A DNA stretch of 64,000 bases from contig NZ_AP024819.1 of NCBI RefSeq assembly GCF_019703325.1, positions 372,001 to 436,000 on the forward strand, read 5' to 3'. Source of the DNA: Helicobacter sp. NHP19-012. GTDB lineage: Bacteria; Campylobacterota; Campylobacteria; Campylobacterales; Helicobacteraceae. This document shows, in pieces, positions 58,436 to 64,000 of the stretch. The notes below the pieces were generated by a model, which was not told where the DNA came from, did not search any database, and worked only from the letters and a program-made list of their open reading frames with translations. The position numbers were made by a program, and so were the translations under genes. Every line of letters begins with the position of its first letter. Position 1 is the first letter of the stretch.

Positions 58436-58903
58436 TCATGCTTTCTTGGGGTTTTTCGCCTTGCTAAATTCAAAGATTGTTTTGGCTTTTTTGATTTGCT
58501 CTAGCTTGAAGGGGGTTGAAGTGCCCTCCATGTTTAGGATGATTTCTTGCCCTTCTGCCTTTTCTAGCACGCCCCTTATGCGGGTGTTGTCCGTAAGTTT
58601 GCACTCAAGCAAGTCGCCGATAGACAGGGTAAAATGTCTAGGTTTGCTAAGGGTACGCTCTAGCCCCATTGAGCTTATCTCTAGGATGTAGTCTTTTAAA
58701 CTGGGCATGTGCACATCTAAAAGGGGGGAGATAAGCAAGCTTGCCTCTTGGCACACATCTAGGCTTGTGGGGCGATCTAGGGCTTTAATGCTGATACGCA
58801 AAATATCGGTTTGGTTTTCTTTTAAAAACGCCATATCGTAAAGGGTGCAATTCATGCCCTCTAGGGTCTTTTCTAAGAGTTTTTCTAGCTCTAGGGTATC
58901 CAT
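58436..58903 (-). CDS. rimP: Ribosome maturation factor RimP
   Basis: Needed for 30S subunit assembly. 155 residues. LISPLLDVHMPSLKDYILEI and SSMGLERTLSKPRHF mark the N-terminal domain; the C-terminal SH3-like domain (LECKLTDNTRIRGVLEKAEG) is complete. The start overlaps the rbfA stop by one base (TAATG), and infB precedes rbfA, the usual order. Confidence 0.95.
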   Translation of the reverse strand: MDTLELEKLLEKTLEGMNCTLYDMAFLKENQTDILRISIKALDRPTSLDVCQEASLLISPLLDVHMPSLKDYILEISSMGLERTLSKPRHFTLSIGDLLECKLTDNTRIRGVLEKAEGQEIILNMEGTSTPFKLEQIKKAKTIFEFSKAKNPKKA

Positions 58904-59250
58904 TAATCCGCCTTGGCAATGCGTGCAAAAAGTGCGTCTAGTCTTTGCTGTTCTTCTAAACTCTCATCGATCATAAAGACAAAGTTCGGGCATTTAAACC
59001 ACCCACTCACTTGCAAGACATGGCTTTTGAGTAGGGGGGTTGCTTTTTTCAAGGCTTTTAAGCACTCCGCCCTCTCTTCAGCACTCAAAAACGCCCCATC
59101 TATGTAGGCTTGGGCGTGGTATTTGCCCTTCGAGCAATGCACTTTGCTTAAGGTGAGCCCACTTAAGCGGGGATCGTCTAAGGCACTTAATGCCTCTTGT
59201 AAATACTCTAAAAGCCCCGCGTCTAGGCGTTTGGCATGTATGTTCTCCAT
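58903..59250 (-). CDS. rbfA: Ribosome-binding factor A
   Basis: Assists 30S maturation at low temperature. 115 residues with the single KH-like fold; DDPRLSGLTLSKVHCSKGKY and KHCxxP-type features are replaced by VSGWFKCPNFVFMIDESLEE. The match to RbfA rests on this, the length and the invariant place between infB and rimP. Overlaps both neighbours by one base. Confidence 0.93.
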   Translation of the reverse strand: MENIHAKRLDAGLLEYLQEALSALDDPRLSGLTLSKVHCSKGKYHAQAYIDGAFLSAEERAECLKALKKATPLLKSHVLQVSGWFKCPNFVFMIDESLEEQQRLDALFARIAKAD

Positions 59251-61923
59251 TAAAGCACCCTTGTTTTGTGGATTTCTTTAAAGCTCTCAAAGACATCGCC
59301 CACTTTGACATCGTTGTAATGATCGAGCATGATCCCGCATTCATAGCCCTTAGACACTTCGCTCACATCGTCTTTGAAACGTTTTAAGGACACGATTTTA
59401 CCCACATGCACCACCACGCCATCGCGGATCAAGCGGACTTTTATGCCCTTGTTGATCACCCCATCGACCACCATACAGCCGGCGATCGTGCCGACTTTGG
59501 GGATCACAAAGGTTTCGCGCACCTCAGCCTGCCCTGTGTCCTCTTCCTCCACAACGGGGCTCATCAGTCCGCCTATAAGGGCTTTCATATCATCAAGTAG
59601 GGCGTAAATCACGCTGTAGGTTTTGATCTCCACCCTTAGCTCTTTGGCTTTAATGCGGACATTGCCCGTAGGGCGGATATTAAAGCCCAGCACCAAAGCG
59701 TGGGGGTTGTTTGCCACTAGGCTTAAATCGTTCTCGCTGATCGAGCCCACCCCCGCACTAATGACTTGCAAGCTCACTTCCTCATTGTTTAGGGCAAGCA
59801 GGCTATGCTTGATCGCCTCTAGGCTGCCCTGTGTGTCGGCTTTAAGCACAATGGGGATATTTTGCAATTCTTTATTTGCCACCATAGAAGCCAGCTCGTC
59901 TAAATGCACCTTTGTGCTTTTGCTTAGGGCTTTTTGGCGTAAATAAGTCGCCTTCTTGTGTGCCAAACTTCTAGCGGTGTTCTCGCTATCCACCTCCACC
60001 AAGACAGAGCCTGCCATCGGCACTTCGCTAAGCCCTGTGATCACCGCCACTTGAGAAGGCCCTAGGGCTTTAATGCTCTTGCCCTGATCGTCTGTCATGG
60101 TCCGCACCTTGCCAAAGGCAATGTCCGCCACCACAGGATCGCCCACTTTGAACGTCCCATTTTGCACGATCACGGTCGCCACCGCCCCACGCCCCTTCTC
60201 CACGCTGCCCTCTAAGACCACCGCCTTAGCCGTGGCACTAGGCGAAGCTTTAAGCTCCATGATCTCGGCTTGGATCAAGATCGTTTCCAAGAGATTGTCG
60301 ATGCCCTCGCCCGTTTTGGCTGAAATGGGGATGAACTCATGATCTCCACCCCAATCTCTAGGGTTAAAGCCCAGCTCGGCACACTCCGCCTTGAGCTTAT
60401 CCACATTGGCGTTTTCTTTATCAATTTTATTCATCGCCACGATGATTTGTACGCCCGCCTCTTTGGCTTGTTTAAACGCCTCGATGGTTTGGGGTTTAAC
60501 CCCATCGTCAGCGGCGATCACAATGATCGCAATGTCCGTAACCTGCGCCCCCCTCTTACGCATTTGACTAAAGGCTTCGTGCCCGGGGGTGTCGATAAAG
60601 GCGATCTCTTTGCCCCCTTTTTGCACCATATAAGCCCCAATGTGTTGGGTGATCCCCCCTGCCTCACTGCCCGCCACGCGTTGGTTGCGGATTTTATCGA
60701 GCAAAGAAGTCTTGCCGTGATCCACATGCCCCATAATGGTTACAACCGGGGCGCGTTCGCTCAAATCCTCTCCGCCTTCTTCAGTGGCGCTCTCCTCTAC
60801 AAAGACCTGCGCGCTTTCTACCGCCACTTCTAAGCCAAATTCTGCCGCCAAAATCTCAATGGCATCCTTGTCCAAAAAGTCGTTTTTCGTCACCATCATG
60901 CCCAAATTAAAAAGGGTTTTAATCACATCGACTAAGTTAAGGTTTGCGCTCTCGGCAAATTCATAAACCCGCACTTCCTCGGCAATGGTGATGCTCCCTT
61001 GCACGCTCTTTTGGGTGCTATCGGGGCGATAAACACGCCTTTTTTTCGTGGAGCGGCGAATCCCCCCCTCGCTCATCCACGGGTTTTTACGCTGGATTTT
61101 GACACGATCGGCTAAAGGCTTGGGCGCACTCTCTTCGGGGGCTTCTTCCTCAAGGTCCTTGACATGAAAATCAAAGAGCATGACCTCATCTTGCTCGTCC
61201 TCATACAAGTCGTTAAAGCCTCTCTCTTGGGAGAAGTCTAGCTTTTGGGCGCGGCTCTTTGCCCCCGGCTTGGCGGTGCTTTTAACGGGCTTGGTGGATT
61301 TTTTGGGCTTGGGCTGTTCTTTGGGCTCACCTAGAACACTCGTACGCGCTGCTGCCCTTGCTAAAGCCGCCTCCTCTTGATCGGTGCGCTTGACAATCCT
61401 AATGCCCCTCGTGCGCCTTAAGAGCGGTTCTGTGGTGGGTGGGGGGTGGGGGCGTGGGGGCGGCTTTGGGCTCTGCCTTCTCTCTTTCTACTTTCTCTAC
61501 CTTCCCTACCTTGCTCGCTTGTCTTTCTTTGTTTTCCGCCTTTTAGGGGTGGGTTTGGGAGTGGTGGCTTTGGGGGCGGCTTTGGGCTTTTCGCCGGTGC
61601 TGATGATCTCAATGCTACGCTTTTTTGCACTTGGGGCTTTTGGGGGCGGCTTTCGGGGCTGGCTCTTTGACTTGTTTGTTCTCTTGGACCTCAGCAGGCT
61701 CCTTTTTAGGCGGAGCTTTGGGGGCGGTGGCTTTAGGCGGAGCTTTGGGTGCGCGGGGGGCGTTCTTGTTAGTGATGAAGTCATAAAGCTTGCCAGCGGT
61801 TTCTGCGTCTAATTTGGAATTGGCTTTCAGGCTAAGGCCCATTTCTTTCGCCTCTTCAATCACCATTTTCACATCTGTGCGCCCCAACTCCAGGGCAAAG
61901 TCTTTTAAAGTGATGTCGCTCAT
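59250..61923 (-). CDS. infB: Translation initiation factor IF-2 (frame broken three times in linker)
   Basis: Essential GTPase that brings initiator tRNA to the 30S subunit. The N-terminal domain starts at ATG 61923 (DITLKDFALELGRTDVKMV), followed by a Lys/Pro/Ala-rich linker. The G domain and C-terminal domains (from about 61050 to 59250) are intact: VTIMGHVDHGKTSLLDKIR, DTPGHEAFSQMRKRGA, AMNKIDKEN. In the linker the frame changes near 61638-61646 (one base too many), 61541-61544 (one too few) and 61441-61446 (one too many). Removing these gives one continuous frame of about 890 residues. Because the gene is essential, assembly errors in runs are likely; alternatively, internal starts such as TTG 61208 could make a short IF-2. 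Confidence 0.93.
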
Positions 61924-62201
61924 TTTGTCCTAATCTCCTCTAGCCAGCTTTGCAAATATTGTTTGTCTTTGGGGGTGTTCTTGGTTTTCAGCACTTGCTT
62001 TAAAAGGTTTTTGTCATCTAAGCACGCATGGCATAGATAAAAACTACGCCCCACACCGCTAAAGGGCACAATGCGCCCCCCCTGCACGCTAAAACGCAAC
62101 AACACCGCCTGCGAAAAACTTTGGCGGCAACACACGCATGTGCGCATGGCATTTTTAGAACAAAAGGCATTAACCCTCAACTTGCACTCCTTCATTGTCA
62201 A
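61920..62201 (-). CDS. YlxR-family (DUF448) RNA-binding protein
   Basis: Small basic protein usually found upstream of infB. 93 residues as written. The family motifs MRTCVCCRQSF and FSGVGRSFYLCHACLDDKNL are plain. The start is uncertain: ATG 62201 overlaps thrB by 32 bases; TTG at about 62180 follows AAGGAG by six bases; ATG 62147 begins at MRTCVCC. The real protein may therefore be 75-93 residues. It overlaps infB by four bases. Confidence 0.85.
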   Translation of the reverse strand: MTMKECKLRVNAFCSKNAMRTCVCCRQSFSQAVLLRFSVQGGRIVPFSGVGRSFYLCHACLDDKNLLKQVLKTKNTPKDKQYLQSWLEEIRTK

Positions 62202-63060
62202 AATCTAAAACCACGACCCTAAAATTATAATACTTTTTTTGTAACCTTGCTTGCAAATTAGGCGCGTCCTCCGTATAACAAAGGTTAAAAAAAGACGACC
62301 CGCTGCCCGAGAGCGTGCTCATCAAGGCTCCGCTCTCTAAAGCGAGCTTTTGCACCCCATAGAGCACGGGATAAAGGCGCATGCGCCGATCTTGGTGCAA
62401 GCGATCTTTTGAAGCCACGCGCAACAGCTCCCATTTTTCTTGGGCAAAAACCATCGCCATGAGACTAGAGCGGGAGAGATTGTAGATCGCATCGGTGTTG
62501 CTGTAGCGTTTAGGCAGAGCTTGGCGAGCAAATTTCGTAGAGATCGAGTGCGTGGGGATCACCACAACCGCCTTTAAATAGTCGGGGATTTCTGTGCGTA
62601 GGTGGTGGGCTTTGAGCTGCCCATTGACTTTCTCCACCATCGCCACATTAAACCCCCCAAAGACGGCTGGTGTAACATTGTCGGGGTGGTTCTCATACAC
62701 CAAACTTTCCTCTAAAATCGCCTCTTTGTCCAGCTGGTCGTGCAAATAATGGCTAAGAGCCCCCAAAGCCCCCACAATGATCGCCGAACTACTCCCAAGC
62801 CCCCGAGAAATGGGGATAGAATTGTAAAAAGAAAACTCAAAATTCTCGTTGATCCCCTGCTTGGCTAGGGATTCCTTAAAAATTTTGACGAAAATATTAT
62901 CCACCAAAAATTTAGAAAACCCCTCGCCCTCACCTTGGATTCTAATGCTAGTAAAGGTGGCGGGGATCACGCTAAAGCGGTTTCTAAGCGACAGACTCAA
63001 GCCCAAACAATCAAAACCCGGACCTAAATTTGCGCTCGTAGCAGGTACACTGACGACCAA
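62170..63060 (-). CDS. thrB: Homoserine kinase
   Basis: Phosphorylates homoserine in threonine synthesis. 296 residues. GHMP kinase features: VPATSANLGPGFDCLGLSLS, the ATP loop PISRGLGSSSAIIVGALGAL, and the C-terminal STLSGSGSSFFNL. The H. pylori order of thrB and infB is the same. GTG start at 63060 (VVSVPATSAN). Confidence 0.96.
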   Translation of the reverse strand: MVVSVPATSANLGPGFDCLGLSLSLRNRFSVIPATFTSIRIQGEGEGFSKFLVDNIFVKIFKESLAKQGINENFEFSFYNSIPISRGLGSSSAIIVGALGALSHYLHDQLDKEAILEESLVYENHPDNVTPAVFGGFNVAMVEKVNGQLKAHHLRTEIPDYLKAVVVIPTHSISTKFARQALPKRYSNTDAIYNLSRSSLMAMVFAQEKWELLRVASKDRLHQDRRMRLYPVLYGVQKLALESGALMSTLSGSGSSFFNLCYTEDAPNLQARLQKKYYNFRVVVLDFDNEGVQVEG

Positions 63061-63108
63061 TCCACTTCCTGATTTTCAATATACGCCTTCCATTATATCT
63101 ACAATTCC

Positions 63109-63606
63109 TTAAACGGGGGGTAAAAAATACAGCGGTTCGTTGTCTGCGGCGAATAAAAGTGGGTCTAAAGTGGGAGGCAAGCGCATTTCTTGGCATGCAG
63201 GCGGGCTTTCAAAGGTTTTTAGTGCCACTTGATCGTCCTCACACACATAAAAAGACTTGCCAAAGGCTTTAATGGGGCTGTTTTCATTGAAAGCAAAGCC
63301 TAGGGCAGAATGCAGGGGGACGGGGTTTAGAAGCACCCACGCATGCACGAAAATGTGCGTGAGTTTCATCGCCATAAAACTGCCCGGCCCCCTTACATAG
63401 TAAAGGGCTTGGATGTTTAAGTGTCGTGCCTCAAGCCACTTGAGCAAGATTTTAAAGATTTGGATCAGGGCGGTGTTTGTGCGCTCGTTTGAGCTGAAGG
63501 CGTGCAAGAACTGCCCATCTAAAGCATAAACCCCGACTTGGGTGGGCTCTTGCAAAGAAAGGATAAGAATTTGGCAACCTTGAGGCGCGTTGCTGGGCGG
63601 TTTAAT
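63109..63606 (-). CDS. tsaB: TsaB-like tRNA threonylcarbamoyladenosine protein
   Basis: Partner of TsaD in making t6A on tRNA. About 150-165 residues. The TsaB loop is [20 protein letters not shown], with a weak ASKHA fold before it ([20 protein letters not shown]). The first beta-strand ([15 protein letters not shown]) extends upstream of the only ordinary start codon, TTG 63555, back to an ATT at 63606-63604 that overlaps the lpxC stop; the coordinates here use that ATT. Several normally conserved residues of TsaB differ, and the C-terminal half is short. Confidence 0.65.
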   Translation of the reverse strand: MKPPSNAPQGCQILILSLQEPTQVGVYALDGQFLHAFSSNERTNTALIQIFKILLKWLEARHLNIQALYYVRGPGSFMAMKLTHIFVHAWVLLNPVPLHSALGFAFNENSPIKAFGKSFYVCEDDQVALKTFESPPACQEMRLPPTLDPLLFAADNEPLYFLPPV

Positions 63607-64000
63607 GGTAGGCGTGCACCATTTCCAAAGATTTGGCTTGTTGTGGGCTTGGGGTTAAGTTTAAGTGGACAACCTCGTAAGACTTGGTTTCGAGCACCTT
63701 TTGCACGACTTGGGCGTTGAGCTTGTGGCTACCCATGCAAGCTTGGTAAGCCCCGACCATGCTCATGCCTAAAAAGGTGAGATCGCCCATCGCATCTAAA
63801 ATTTTATGGCGCACAAACTCCTCTTCATAGCGCAAACCCTCTTTATTCACAATGCCATGCTCATCCAAGACAATGCAATTATTCAAATTGCCCCCCTTGG
63901 CTAGACCAATGGAGCGTAGGTAGTTCACCTCTTGCAAAAAGCCAAAGGTCCTAGCCTTCGCGATTTGTTCCTTGTAGGCGTGTTTGGAGAAGGCAAAGTT
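63602..64000 (-). CDS. lpxC: UDP-3-O-acyl-N-acetylglucosamine deacetylase (5' end outside window)
   Basis: Zinc deacetylase, committed step of lipid A synthesis. The C-terminal 132 residues are visible, entering as [20 protein letters not shown] and continuing [37 protein letters not shown] (the His and Asp zinc ligands, HKILDAMGD) and [15 protein letters not shown], ending at TAA 63602. The family is unmistakable. H. pylori lpxC also stands near this block. The gene may be transcribed into tsaB. Confidence 0.96.
   Translation of the reverse strand, partial: NFAFSKHAYKEQIAKARTFGFLQEVNYLRSIGLAKGGNLNNCIVLDEHGIVNKEGLRYEEEFVRHKILDAMGDLTFLGMSMVGAYQACMGSHKLNAQVVQKVLETKSYEVVHLNLTPSPQQAKSLEMVHAYH

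Noticed and set aside
61384-61812. Plus-strand Gly/Leu/Phe-rich frame opposite the infB linker
   Set aside because: Antisense to a low-complexity Lys/Pro region; composition is explained by the opposite strand.

Overview
This window is chromosomal DNA from a gastric, non-pylori Helicobacter. Evidence: blocks of gene order follow H. pylori (cheV-cheA-cheW; ppk-pyrD-M16 peptidase-dapA-SDR-pgsA; Maf-flaB-topA-radical SAM; luxS-metB-cysK; rpsL-rpsG-fusA; ftsW next to flgB-flgC-fliE-ftsI; rpmE-rsmI-rlmB; lpxC-tsaB-thrB-ylxR-infB-rbfA-rimP). CheA is fused to a receiver domain, and sigma-54 promoters precede flagellar genes. The base composition is clearly richer in G+C than H. pylori by eye, and the extra genes (napB, selB, thiS) fit the canine/feline or H. 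heilmannii-type group. I do not name a species.

Layout. 1-5.8 kb: chemotaxis genes (MCP, cheW, cheAY, cheV). 5.9-6.9 kb: lipid A hydrolase and thiS. 6.9-8.2 kb: decayed DNA holding a degenerate second copy of the metB/cysK junction. 8.2-16.9 kb: one long rightward gene string (RDD protein, ppk, pyrD, M16 peptidase, dapA, FabL-like reductase, membrane protein, pgsA, rseP). 16.8-23.6 kb: Maf and flaB leftward, topA and a radical SAM gene rightward. 23.7-27.1 kb: napB, a Met-rich repeat lipoprotein, a methyltransferase remnant and an interrupted Sel1-repeat gene. 27.4-30 kb: luxS-metB-cysK. 30.4-33.4 kb: fusA-rpsG-rpsL, separated from rpoBC. 33.4-37.6 kb: a gene graveyard (hsdR/MCP mosaic, frameshifted glycosyltransferase and VirK-like genes, IS605-like palindromes, HipA-like remnant). 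37.7-48.2 kb: mdaB, tRNA-Met, a sigma-54-driven unknown gene, truD, folE, ftsW, flgBC-fliE-ftsI, mrp, FUSC transporter. 48.3-51.5 kb: a broken BcgI-like restriction-modification pair. 51.6-58.1 kb: an SMP-30 protein and a leftward operon rpmE-rsmI-rlmB-(two unknown envelope proteins)-selB. 58.2-64 kb: a tautomerase, then rimP-rbfA-infB-ylxR-thrB-tsaB-lpxC, with lpxC running off the right edge.

The most important cross-cutting observation is that most gene breaks (cheV, infB three times, selB, both restriction genes, glycosyltransferase, VirK-like gene) are single-base indels in short mononucleotide runs. Since infB is essential, assembly errors at homopolymers must be considered before calling these genes dead. 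The most informative biology is a sigma-54 promoter in front of an unrecognised 155-residue protein, back to back with an apparently leaderless truD; an isolated napB translationally joined to a MYPMG-repeat lipoprotein; and the repeated decay products of metB/cysK.
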